64,000 bases of DNA. Origin: Meridianimaribacter flavus. Its GTDB lineage: Bacteria; Bacteroidota; Bacteroidia; Flavobacteriales; Flavobacteriaceae. Shown piece by piece: positions 19,432-27,017 of the stretch. Location of the stretch: NCBI RefSeq assembly GCF_004366715.1, contig NZ_SOQZ01000004.1:186001-250000 (forward strand), read 5' to 3'. The position numbers and the translations under genes are program-made. A model generated the notes under the pieces. The model had not been told where the DNA came from. It did not search any database and saw only the letters and a list, made by a program, of their open reading frames with translations. Position 1 is the stretch's first letter; each line of letters starts with the position of its first letter.

Positions 19432-20535
19432 TCAGCTTCTTGGTAATTTGTAAGTGTTATTTTCAATTTCGATAATAATTTCCTTTAATCGCGATTGAAA
19501 TTGTTCTGGTGTTGTATTTAGTGCTTTTCTTACATCTTTTAAGGCCGCTTTCTTATTGTTCAAGAAATATTGACTAAGCCCTCTATTTAACTCTAAAAAC
19601 CACGTATCAGGATTTGATTTAAGTGAAATGTTACAATACTCTAATGCGTCCTGATAAAAACCATTTTGAAGCAAGAATCTGCTAAAACCATTTGCCTCAT
19701 AAACTGTAGCATTCAATTGCTTTGCTTCTGCTATAGTCGTTTTGGCTTCTTCAGTTTTGTTCAACTTTGTTAACAATCTGATCTTTGTTGAGATATTTGT
19801 TAAATTCTTATCTGCTGCAAAACCTCCATAACCGCCATTTATGGAACGATTAACCCACTGCAGTGCTTCTTCTAAATTGGTGTTATGTTCTAAACACCAT
19901 GATGCGGCATCATTCCATGACTGCCAATGATACGTGTTAATACCTCGTAATTCACTTCTAAAACTTTCCACAACAGTTGTATTTAAATCAACTTCTACAG
20001 TAAACGGAATTCGTTTTTCTCCCCATTCCAATCCGATAACCAATGTGTTTTCAGTTCGATTTAAAAACTCGTAGTCAAGTTGTTCTGACTTCGGACAAGA
20101 TTCCGATGGTACAGAAATCCGAAGGCTAACATCATTTTCTACATCTAAATAATAACTTCCCCATTGGTCATAATTGTGTGCGAATAATAAATCATAGGTG
20201 TCACCTTTAGGTATTATATGGAATCCATATTTACCAGATTTTAATAATTTACCTTCAATTTTCACATCTGTACTAAATTCAATAACAGTTGCCATATTAG
20301 CTCCTGCTCTCCATGGAATAGGATTACCTTGCTGTGGAATGATACCTGAGTTGTTCCAAACATCCCTACCTTTTAATGCTGGACTACTATAATCTATTGT
20401 GATTTTTGTGACTCCAAGCATTTGGCTCTCTTGAATCTTAGGGCTGGTTTGAGGTATACTTAAAGTGTGAAATTGCGCATATAGACTTATGGTGCACAAC
20501 AATGTAATAGCTGAAAATACAAACGATTTATTCAT
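19432..20535 (-). CDS. DUF2911 protein with TPR tail
   Basis: A 367-residue secreted protein with a signal peptide ending SLYAQ. The DUF2911 core has IDYSSPALKGRDVWN, VPWRAGANMATVIEFS-type residues (here IPWRAGANMATVIEFS) and the closing VEWGEKRIPFTV equivalent. The C-terminal 130 residues are TPR-like (EALQWVNRSINGG, ALEYCNISLKSNPDTW). The function of the family is unknown; it is common in Bacteroidota periplasm. Confidence 0.84.
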   Translation of the reverse strand: MNKSFVFSAITLLCTISLYAQFHTLSIPQTSPKIQESQMLGVTKITIDYSSPALKGRDVWNNSGIIPQQGNPIPWRAGANMATVIEFSTDVKIEGKLLKSGKYGFHIIPKGDTYDLLFAHNYDQWGSYYLDVENDVSLRISVPSESCPKSEQLDYEFLNRTENTLVIGLEWGEKRIPFTVEVDLNTTVVESFRSELRGINTYHWQSWNDAASWCLEHNTNLEEALQWVNRSINGGYGGFAADKNLTNISTKIRLLTKLNKTEEAKTTIAEAKQLNATVYEANGFSRFLLQNGFYQDALEYCNISLKSNPDTWFLELNRGLSQYFLNNKKAALKDVRKALNTTPEQFQSRLKEIIIEIENNTYKLPRS

Positions 20536-20656
20536 TTTTAGTTTTTTTAAAATTTTAAGCTAAACTATGCTGATAAAGGTTGTTTAATCTCCTAATTCGT
20601 GAAATGTGGAGATATTTTTATGAGGATTTTAACAGAATCATTTGAAATCGAATAAA

Positions 20657-20664
20657 TATATTTG
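20657..20664 (+). promoter_or_regulatory. -7 box TATATTTG
   Basis: TATATTTG fits the Bacteroidota -7 consensus TAnnTTTG and lies 15 bases before the ATG of the membrane AraC gene. A TTG at a standard -33 distance is not seen. Confidence 0.45.
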
Positions 20665-20678
20665 TAAAAAAAGGTAGG

Positions 20679-21668
20679 ATGGACACATCAATAGCGTTAA
20701 TAGTTTTTTCAAGTATTGCAGTTACTTCCTGTGTCTTTTTGGCTAGTTATTTTTTGTTTATTAGGAAAGAATCCAAACTACAAGATTTGACTTTAGGACT
20801 GTTGTTCATAGCTATTGCGCTAAGAATTTTAAAGTCTATTTTTTATTATGTCTTACCAGAAATTTCGCCTATTGGAACTGCTTTAGGCTTTTTAGGTTTT
20901 GCTCTTATTGGACCTTTGACTTTTACTTATCTTTCGCTTAACAAAAACAATCATAAAATCTTAAAACCAATTCTATTATTGCATGTTTTATTCCCAGTGA
21001 TTGGTTTTGTTATCATACTCATCAATAGCAATTTTGCCTATGATATGTATTTATTAGCAAACGTTAGTTTTGCTACCTATCTGGTAATATCTGCTATTAC
21101 ATTCATTTCAAAACCAAAAGAAAATAATTTAACCCAATGGCATAAAGCTTTGTTTTATGGTTTAGTAGCTTTATCAGCAGTATTGATTTATCAGCTTTTA
21201 GGAGAAACAATTTCTGCATATGCAACAGGTATTGCTCTTTCTTCAATAGTTATTTACTTTTTATTTTTCTATGCATTACAATCGCCTTCAGTTGTAAAAA
21301 AATCAAGTTCTAAAGTTATACCAGAAAAAATGATAAGAAAAATTACAAAGGCAATGGAAGACGACAAGATTTATTATCAACCTGGTATCACATTAGCACA
21401 ATTTGCTGAAGCGATTGATGCTCCTAATTACTTAGTTTCTAGAGCTACAAAAAAAATATATAACAAAAGTTTCCCTGAAGTCATCAATAGTTTTAGAATT
21501 AAAGCTGTGAGAGATAAACTATCACAACCTGAATTCATGAACGAAAAAATTGAAGATCTCGCTTACGATGTAGGATTTAATACCTCTTCTGCTTTTTACA
21601 ATGCCTTTAAAAAAGAAGTCGCTATGACACCTAGAGAATATCAAACCTCAATTATGACTAAGAATTAG
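20679..21668 (+). CDS. Membrane-anchored AraC-family regulator
   Basis: A 329-residue protein. The first 210 residues contain six to seven hydrophobic helices and the C terminus is an AraC DNA-binding domain (about 230-325) ending DVGFNTSSAFYNAFKKEVAMTPREYQ. Membrane-integrated AraC regulators are common in Flavobacteriia, where the membrane part presumably senses a signal directly. It is divergent from the DUF2911 gene and is the last chromosomal gene before the integrated element. Confidence 0.87.
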   Translation: MDTSIALIVFSSIAVTSCVFLASYFLFIRKESKLQDLTLGLLFIAIALRILKSIFYYVLPEISPIGTALGFLGFALIGPLTFTYLSLNKNNHKILKPILLLHVLFPVIGFVIILINSNFAYDMYLLANVSFATYLVISAITFISKPKENNLTQWHKALFYGLVALSAVLIYQLLGETISAYATGIALSSIVIYFLFFYALQSPSVVKKSSSKVIPEKMIRKITKAMEDDKIYYQPGITLAQFAEAIDAPNYLVSRATKKIYNKSFPEVINSFRIKAVRDKLSQPEFMNEKIEDLAYDVGFNTSSAFYNAFKKEVAMTPREYQTSIMTKN

Positions 21669-21713
21669 AGCAAATAAAGTACTTTCAGGACTTTATAAAT
21701 GTTGACAACACTA

Positions 21714-21728
21714 TTACTTCCCGATACA
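21714..21728. other. Distal attachment-site core (attL-type)
   Basis: TTACTTCCCGATACA is identical over 15 bases to the copy at 58495-58509. Read on the minus strand it is a relict of the mnmE 3' end (TGT ATC GGG AAG TAA) with no mnmE sequence next to it. This is expected for the far end of an element inserted there. Confidence 0.88.
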
Positions 21729-21765
21729 ATATTTAACTTTTCTTTATAATAAAGGGTTTATCGTG

Positions 21766-21800
21766 TTTGGGCAACAAATAGGATACAAAAAACTCATAAA
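21766..21800. repeat. Candidate integrase arm-type sites, distal end
   Basis: TTTGGGCAACAAAT (21766-21779) and AAAAACTCATAAA (21788-21800) both recur exactly, in the same orientation, just inside the other end of the element (58356-58369 and 58442-58454). Shared short motifs inside both termini fit arm sites of a tyrosine recombinase. Confidence 0.55.
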
Positions 21801-21853
21801 AAGAGTAAAACAAGAGCAATCATTAATAAATTCATTTACGAATATAGCATAAA

Positions 21854-21878
21854 AAAACCGCTCGATTTGAGCGGTTTT
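21854..21878. terminator. Bidirectional hairpin terminator
   Basis: AAAACCGCTC and GAGCGGTTTT are perfect 10-base arms with loop GATTT, flanked by an A run and a T run. It lies just past the stop of the DUF6266 gene on the minus strand. Confidence 0.8.
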
Positions 21879-21898
21879 CAAATAAAAGCACCAAGCTA

Positions 21899-22540
21899 TT
21901 AATTGGCTATCCCAGAGCCTAAATAAGTACTGTTTGATACTTGGCTACCATCGGCAGTTATAAATGCCATAAATAGCTCTACAGTATCTCCTGCGTAGGT
22001 TGTTGGTATTGCAACAATTTGAGTTCCTACTGTTCTGTCTGCTCCATCTGTTAAAGAAATAGATTCTTTCTTTGATGGATTGTAAACCAATAACATTGCT
22101 TTATCGGTAGCATTGGCGTTACCTTCAGCAGAGTTATCATCCCAGTTAAAAGTTACCTCTCCAGCTGTTGCAAGATCTGTAGAAGGGTTCAAAGCAGCTG
22201 ATAAACCTCCCCTACTTACTAATGCGGTTGCATAATCCACCTCAAAGTCTGGTTCGACTCCTGTAATGGCATTATTCAACACATAAGACATCGCAGCATT
22301 AAATGCTGTTTTCTTCACTGCTAAAAACTTATATCCTTTTTGGATGAATGGTTTTACAGCCTGAATAAATTCTAAAGTCACAGTAAACTTGGTTCTTTGG
22401 TTTACCTGACCTACTGTTCTTGGATTGGCTACACTTGAAGGTTTAATTCTGATGTAGTCAATACCTTTCCAGCTTCCACCGATAATGTTTCCAACCTTAC
22501 CGGAAAGCCCTCCTAAAATTCCTTGAGCAATTTTACCCAT
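21899..22540 (-). CDS. DUF6266 family protein
   Basis: A 213-residue protein without signal peptide or membrane helices. The opening MGKIAQGILGGLSGKVGNII followed by GGSWKGIDYIR and the NQRTKFTV segment are typical of DUF6266, found almost only in Bacteroidota, often in mobile regions. The second half is a beta-rich, Ig-like region (ATAGEVTFNWDDNSAEGNANATDKAMLLVYNP). The function is unknown. It is the outermost gene of the element on this side and is followed by a strong terminator. Confidence 0.8.
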   Translation of the reverse strand: MGKIAQGILGGLSGKVGNIIGGSWKGIDYIRIKPSSVANPRTVGQVNQRTKFTVTLEFIQAVKPFIQKGYKFLAVKKTAFNAAMSYVLNNAITGVEPDFEVDYATALVSRGGLSAALNPSTDLATAGEVTFNWDDNSAEGNANATDKAMLLVYNPSKKESISLTDGADRTVGTQIVAIPTTYAGDTVELFMAFITADGSQVSNSTYLGSGIAN

Positions 22541-22801
22541 AACATAAATGATTTAAATGAAACTTACTTTTCTTCGGACTTGGTACGGACTTGACACGAA
22601 GTTGTACATTCCGTTGAAATATATGGCAACTTTTATGCTATTCGTTAGATATGGATTTTGTTGCTTTAGATTGCTTCCTTTTGCATCAGAAATAAAAAAA
22701 TGAATATTTTTTTTACAAAGAAAAAGAGAAAAAAGAAAGCCGTTTCTTTGATGGCGTTGACATACTGTCAAGTTTTTTGGAAAAAATATTGCTGATGGAA
22801 A

Positions 22802-22852
22802 GGGTTTTGAAATTTGCGCCTTACCAAAGGTGCAAGATTTTTTTCAAAACCC
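22802..22852. other. Long two-tier hairpin
   Basis: The outer arms GGGTTTTGAAA (22802-22812) and TTTCAAAACCC (22842-22852) are perfect. Inside, TTGCGCCTT (22814-22822) pairs with AAGGTGCAA (22827-22835) with one G-U pair and a 4-base loop. An internal AT-rich bulge separates the tiers. There is no T-run after it in either direction, so a simple terminator is unlikely. It may be an RNA structure or a DNA-processing site. Confidence 0.6.
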
Positions 22853-22902
22853 GTAGGGCTTGAACTTTATAGTATGATGAGCGTAGGATGAAGGTAGCCA
22901 TC

Positions 22903-22910
22903 TATCTTTG
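22903..22910 (+). promoter_or_regulatory. -7 box TATCTTTG before the YegP-like gene
   Basis: TATCTTTG fits TAnnTTTG and lies 54 bases before the ATG at 22965, leaving a leader of about 45-48 bases. No clear TTG is found at -33. Confidence 0.45.
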
Positions 22911-22964
22911 CAATCTTTTTTTTCCTTTTCCGTATATTTAAGGATAATTATAAATAAAAGCATT

Positions 22965-23291
22965 ATGGCAAAATTTGAAGTATATCAAGATGCTCGAAAT
23001 GAGTATCGTTTTAGGTTAAAAGCTAACAATGGTCAAACCATATTAGCAAGTGAAGGTTATTCAGCAAAAGCTGGTTGTATGAATGGTATTGAATCTGTTC
23101 GGAAAAATTCGCAAGATGATAGTAAATTCGATAGAAAAATATCAAGTAATGGTAAACATTATTTCAATTTAAAAGCCAGTAATGGACAAGTGATTGGGAC
23201 CAGTGAAATGTATGAGTCTTCCTCTGGAATGGAAAATGGTATAGCTTCTGTTAAAACTAATGCTCCAAATGCTTCTGTTGTGGAAGTTTAA
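22965..23291 (+). CDS. YegP-like protein with two DUF1508 repeats
   Basis: A 108-residue cytoplasmic protein starting at ATG (MAKFEVYQDARNEYRFRLKA); a TTG further upstream is rejected because it would overlap the promoter box. Two tandem DUF1508 units are visible: YRFRLKANNGQTILASEGY with the following MNGIESVRKN, and YFNLKASNGQVIGTSEMY with MENGIASVKTN. YegP folds as a tandem-repeat dimer of unknown function. It ends at a terminator. Confidence 0.87.
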   Translation: MAKFEVYQDARNEYRFRLKANNGQTILASEGYSAKAGCMNGIESVRKNSQDDSKFDRKISSNGKHYFNLKASNGQVIGTSEMYESSSGMENGIASVKTNAPNASVVEV

Positions 23292-23320
23292 GTTTAAACT
23301 AAAATCAACACCATAATAGT

Positions 23321-23350
23321 AAAGCCCTCTTTTCGAGGGTTTTCTTTTTT
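23321..23350 (+). terminator. Terminator after the YegP-like gene
   Basis: CCCTC (23325-23329) and GAGGG (23335-23339), flanked by AAAG and TTTTC, form a hairpin followed by a run of Ts, 30 bases after the stop codon. Confidence 0.7.
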
Positions 23351-23431
23351 CGACAATGTTTCTTTAGCAGGTAATCGCGTAGCGTATGGCGATAGCCATA
23401 ATAGCGAGCCGCCAGCGAGTTGAGCAAGGGT

Positions 23432-23466
23432 GGTGTGGGAAAATAGCCCGATAGGGCTACCACACC
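23432..23466. other. Compound hairpin with GATA loop
   Basis: GGTGTGG (23432-23438) pairs with CCACACC (23460-23466), and inside TAGCCC (23444-23449) pairs with GGGCTA (23454-23459) around the tetraloop GATA. A 5-base bulge sits on one side only. A smaller stem with the same GATA loop lies 32 bases to the left (23385-23400). Confidence 0.6.
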
Positions 23467-23943
23467 TACGTTGAAAACGCAAGGGTGGCGCAGGTTTTTG
23501 ATGCCGGTGGCTTTAGCGTGGGTGTAGCGTGGGAAAGCAAGTGTAACAATTGAATGAAGCTATTGAAGGGTGGCTACCTTTTTTAAATTTTAGCAATTGT
23601 GAGTGCTTAACGCTATTTAATTATAAGGATTTAAGTAGATTAAGGAAATTGAGGATTATAAAATTTACTAACGAGCAATTGCCAATTTAAAAATGGGTTG
23701 TGTCGTGGCTGAAATAGCTGACTGAATGCGTTACTCTTGCTGTGCGTTTGCAATATAGAATAATCCGCTTTTGGGTTTTAAAATCTATTTAATCAGCTAT
23801 TAAAGCGGTTTTAAAAGTATGCGCATACTTCAAATTTCTTGAAGCGGTTATTGTATATGCAAAATGGCTGCCTTCAAAAACTGTGACACCCTGATTAGCC
23901 CGCAGCGAACAGCAGGCGAGCCAAATTATTAAGCAGCGGTTGT

Positions 23944-23990
23944 ACCCCAATTTATGTTTTGTGTGCCACGAGCACACACCTTATTGGGGT
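23944..23990. other. Compound hairpin
   Basis: ACCCCAAT (23944-23951) pairs with ATTGGGGT (23983-23990), and GTGTGC (23961-23966) pairs with GCACAC (23972-23977) around loop CACGA. No T-run follows, so it is not a standard terminator. Confidence 0.6.
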
Positions 23991-24231
23991 TTGGGGTGCA
24001 AGAGTAGCTGCGGGTGAGGAAGTTGTGTAGTGTGTGAAGTAAAGCAAATACATAGTGCTAACGAGGATGTGTCACCGCAGTAGTGCTATGTATGGTAAGC
24101 ACCAATGCAACGCATTTGTGATTATGCTTTATGGAACAAAATGGAACAACTGACGAACACCTTATTACCTGCCCTTTTAAAATTAAAATGTAAAAAAAGA
24201 GCCTTCCGAAAAAGACTCTTAAATTATTTGC

Positions 24232-24675
24232 TTAATGATCGTGATTTGAATGGACATCACTTTTCATTTCACCAGATTGATTCATCATCATTTCGTGATC
24301 GTATTGGCAACAACCAGGTAAATTTTTATAGGCTTCTTCATTTCCTGCTACTTTTTCAGTATCATACCCTGAAGCTGCGATTGCATTATGAATTGCCATT
24401 GCATCTGTTTTGGTATCATCAAAAGAAACATCAATTTTCTTTTTATCAACATCCCAATTGGCACTTGCCACACCTTCTACACTATTGGCTGCTTTTTCAA
24501 TGGTAGTTTTACACATACCACAATTACCTCTTACGCCAAAAGATAAATCTGTCATTGCGATTTCTTTTGATACTTCCGTTGTTGTAGTTTCTTCAACTTT
24601 TTTAGTTTCGTTTTTACAACTTGTTAATCCCATAGCTACTATTACAGCTACACTTAAAATTACTTTTTTACTCAT
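24232..24675 (-). CDS. HMA-domain lipoprotein, periplasmic metal binder
   Basis: A 147-residue protein starting at MSKKVILSVAVIVAMGLTSC, which gives a lipoprotein signal with the lipobox cysteine; two upstream in-frame ATGs are possible but place charged residues before the signal. A heavy-metal-associated ferredoxin-like domain has the site GNCGMCKTTIEKA, then NLPGCCQYD and a histidine-rich tail (HSNHDH). It should bind Cu(I) or a similar ion outside the inner membrane. It is a paralogue of the gene at 31278. It is the last gene of the copper block, 33 or more bases after the CusB-like gene. Confidence 0.85.
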   Translation of the reverse strand: MSKKVILSVAVIVAMGLTSCKNETKKVEETTTTEVSKEIAMTDLSFGVRGNCGMCKTTIEKAANSVEGVASANWDVDKKKIDVSFDDTKTDAMAIHNAIAASGYDTEKVAGNEEAYKNLPGCCQYDHEMMMNQSGEMKSDVHSNHDH

Positions 24676-24752
24676 AATTTCCATTTTTTTTAATTTGTTT
24701 TCGTGAATCTTCGATTTCATTGTTTAAAAATTTAATTATTATCTGTGTTTAT

Positions 24753-26528
24753 TTATTCTATTGTTTGTTTAACCTCACCACATTTAAGCATTGCATCACC
24801 AAAATATGGATTCAAGATTTGTTCTTCTTTACTTAACCAATAGGCTCCGTTATTGTTATCTGCCATAGGGCAAAATTCTACATATACCTTTTCATTTACA
24901 CCAAATATTTGAACCGCTTTTATTAAATGTGATGATAAATGTTTAAAATGGTCTCTTTGTGATTTTATATCGGACGTTTCAGAAATTGAAGTTGCAGAAG
25001 ATTTTATTTCATCTACTAATGGCATCCAATGATTGTGCGCTTCATCTTTAAGCAATTTCATATCTACCCTACTCAAATTTGATAGTAAAGATGATGCATT
25101 TTGTGAACTACCTTTTGAGTCTTCTTTTACTAAAGCATCTTTTAAATTGATGTAATCATTGTATATCTCTTTTAATTGCTCTTGAAATTTCTCTGATACT
25201 TTTAAGCGTTCATTCATATTAGTATGGTCACTTTCTTTTTTTGATGTATTATTATCCATACCTAAATGACCTTCGTGACCTGTCATTGTTTTACCACCTT
25301 GCTTGTTCATCATTGACTTTTTGCCCTGTAGTTGTGCAGCAGCATCCACCGTAAACGTTCCGTTGGTAACAATTTCATTTCCTGTAAATAATCCCTCTAA
25401 TACCTCATAATTATCACCGATTTTATTACCTAAAGCCACTTCTTTCAATTCAAAAACAGGTTCGTTTGGATTTGCTTTGAGATAGACTACAGAGCGTTCG
25501 CCTGTCCAGAGTACTGCTGATGATGGAATTGTCAACACTCCATTTCTATCAGTTTGAGTACTTTTAATTTCTGCGGTCACAAACATTCCTGGTTTAAATA
25601 TATCATCGGTATTATTAAGAACTACTCGTAAGGTTACAGTACGTGTTTTTGTGTTTAAAACAGGGTTTATAAAATCTACTGTGCCTTTAAACTGTTTATT
25701 AGGATAAGCATTTGTTGATACGGAAACTTCTTGCCCTTTTTTGAATTGTTCAATTTGATTTTCATACACATCAAAATTTGCCCAAACCGTATTGAGATTA
25801 GCAATTTTCAACAAAGGCTGACCTTGCTTAATATAATCGCCTTGTTCCACTAATTTTTCAGTCACCGTGCCTGAAACGGTAGCATACACAGGGAAATTTT
25901 CAATGACTTTTCCAGAGGATTCAATTTGGTTGATTTGAGTTTCAGACAATTTCCAAAGCTTTAATTTATTACGAACCGCTTTGTATAAAGCAGGTTGCGA
26001 TGCTTTTAAAGAAGCCGCTGTAATCAATTCTTGTTGAGCTGCATATAATTCTGGTGAATAGATTGTTGCCAACAATTGACCTTTACGTACTTCTTCACCT
26101 GTAAAACTGATATTCAACCGTTCAATTCTACCAGAAAAATAACTCACTTGTACTGCATTTGCTTCTTCATTTTCAGCTATTTTACCCGATAGTTTGATGA
26201 TTCCATTTTCTGCTGAACCATTACCTACAATTGTAGTTTGAATGTTTGCTAAAGCCATTGCATTAGCTGTTAATTTAAACTGGTCTGCTGTTAATCCATC
26301 TGCACCAGCCTCGGCAGGAATTAAGTCCATTCCACAAATGGGACAATCGCCTGGTTCTGGTTGCATAATTTGTGGATGCATAGAGCAAGTCCACATTTGA
26401 TTAGTTTGTGCAACTTCATTGTGATTATGGTCTGCTTCTTCTTTTGATGAACCGCCAAATAGCAACCAACCTAATAATAAACCAACTGCTAATATTCCTA
26501 AATAGATTAGTATCTTATTTGTTTTCAT
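24753..26528 (-). CDS. cusB: CusB-type RND adaptor with metal-binding head and DUF3347 tail
   Basis: A 591-residue periplasmic adaptor. After one membrane anchor comes a heavy-metal-binding domain (WTCSMHPQIM with CPICGMDL, about residues 47-70). Then follow the lipoyl/barrel-sandwich, coiled-coil (SPELYAAQQELITAASL) and beta-barrel parts. The C-terminal DUF3347 domain (about 450-591) ends with VYVEFCPMADNN and MLKCGEV cysteines. In CusB systems the adaptor links CusA and the outer channel and passes on Cu(I)/Ag(I). CusA and the channel are encoded about 8 kb upstream in the same block. Its start overlaps the DUF305 gene by 14 bases. Confidence 0.88.
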   Translation of the reverse strand: MKTNKILIYLGILAVGLLLGWLLFGGSSKEEADHNHNEVAQTNQMWTCSMHPQIMQPEPGDCPICGMDLIPAEAGADGLTADQFKLTANAMALANIQTTIVGNGSAENGIIKLSGKIAENEEANAVQVSYFSGRIERLNISFTGEEVRKGQLLATIYSPELYAAQQELITAASLKASQPALYKAVRNKLKLWKLSETQINQIESSGKVIENFPVYATVSGTVTEKLVEQGDYIKQGQPLLKIANLNTVWANFDVYENQIEQFKKGQEVSVSTNAYPNKQFKGTVDFINPVLNTKTRTVTLRVVLNNTDDIFKPGMFVTAEIKSTQTDRNGVLTIPSSAVLWTGERSVVYLKANPNEPVFELKEVALGNKIGDNYEVLEGLFTGNEIVTNGTFTVDAAAQLQGKKSMMNKQGGKTMTGHEGHLGMDNNTSKKESDHTNMNERLKVSEKFQEQLKEIYNDYINLKDALVKEDSKGSSQNASSLLSNLSRVDMKLLKDEAHNHWMPLVDEIKSSATSISETSDIKSQRDHFKHLSSHLIKAVQIFGVNEKVYVEFCPMADNNNGAYWLSKEEQILNPYFGDAMLKCGEVKQTIE

Positions 26529-27000
26529 TTTCTAATCGTTTTATCATTGCTTTCATTTCTTCTATTTCCTTGCGTTGTGCTTCAATAATATCTTCTGCCA
26601 GTTTTTTTACTTCTGGGTCTTGAATATCTGCCCTTTCACTTGTTAAAATAGCGATAGAGTGATGAGGAATCATTGCTTTCATCCAAAGGACATCACCAAT
26701 AATTGGTGCTTGTGCTCTTACTAACCCTAAAGCCCCTATAAACAGAATAAAACTACCTGCAAGAATTGCTATATTTTTCTTTCTATCATTATACATTTTT
26801 CGCATAAAAAACCACATTATTACTGCCATTGCTGAAATACCCAAGCAAGTCATATAGAATCTTGTTAAACTAAAATACACGTGGTCTATTGAATAGGTAT
26901 TTAAATACATTGTAATGTACATTGCTACAAATGAGCAAGCCAACATTATAAAGAAGGTTTTATAGTTTCCTTTGTTTGAGTGTTCTTTTGAATTTTCCAT
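26515..27000 (-). CDS. DUF305 membrane protein
   Basis: A 161-residue protein with about three hydrophobic helices, then a DUF305 region with MIPHHSIAILTSERA, the family hallmark (MxxHH), and a helical tail (EAQRKEIEEMKAMIKRLENE). DUF305 proteins are often found with copper efflux genes, and the histidines suggest metal binding. It overlaps the adaptor gene by 14 bases and lies 17 bases after copA, so it is part of the same transcript. Confidence 0.82.
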   Translation of the reverse strand: MENSKEHSNKGNYKTFFIMLACSFVAMYITMYLNTYSIDHVYFSLTRFYMTCLGISAMAVIMWFFMRKMYNDRKKNIAILAGSFILFIGALGLVRAQAPIIGDVLWMKAMIPHHSIAILTSERADIQDPEVKKLAEDIIEAQRKEIEEMKAMIKRLENENK

Positions 27001-27017
27001 ATTATTTAATTTTATGG

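Larger units (their letters stand above)
22541..22964. other. Non-coding gap holding a long hairpin and a promoter
   Basis: A 424-base divergent gap between DUF6266 and the YegP-like gene. It contains the large hairpin at 22802-22852 and a -7 box at 22903-22910. Small open frames here lack coding character. Confidence 0.6.
23351..24231. other. Structured, GC-richer non-coding region
   Basis: About 880 bases without a credible gene. The base composition is visibly richer in G and C than the surroundings. There are several perfect inverted repeats: TATGGC-GATA-GCCATA (23385-23400), the compound stem 23432-23466, the palindrome AAGTATGCGCATACTT (23815-23830) and the compound stem 23944-23990. 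Open frames of about 60 codons on the minus strand have no recognisable product. This could be a transfer origin, a replication region or a set of structured RNAs. Confidence 0.6.

Noticed and set aside
22553-22771. 72-codon minus-strand frame before DUF6266
   Set aside because: No start context, domain or coding pattern; it overlaps the control region of the divergent genes.
23294-23482. 62-codon minus-strand frame
   Set aside because: It spans the YegP terminator and a perfect hairpin, which argues for non-coding DNA.
23789-23977. 62-codon minus-strand frame in the structured region
   Set aside because: It runs through the palindrome and compound stem and shows no recognisable protein features.
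24105-24506. 133-codon plus-strand open frame
   Set aside because: It lies antisense to the HMA lipoprotein gene, has no family features, and is rich in His/Leu runs typical of a shadow frame.
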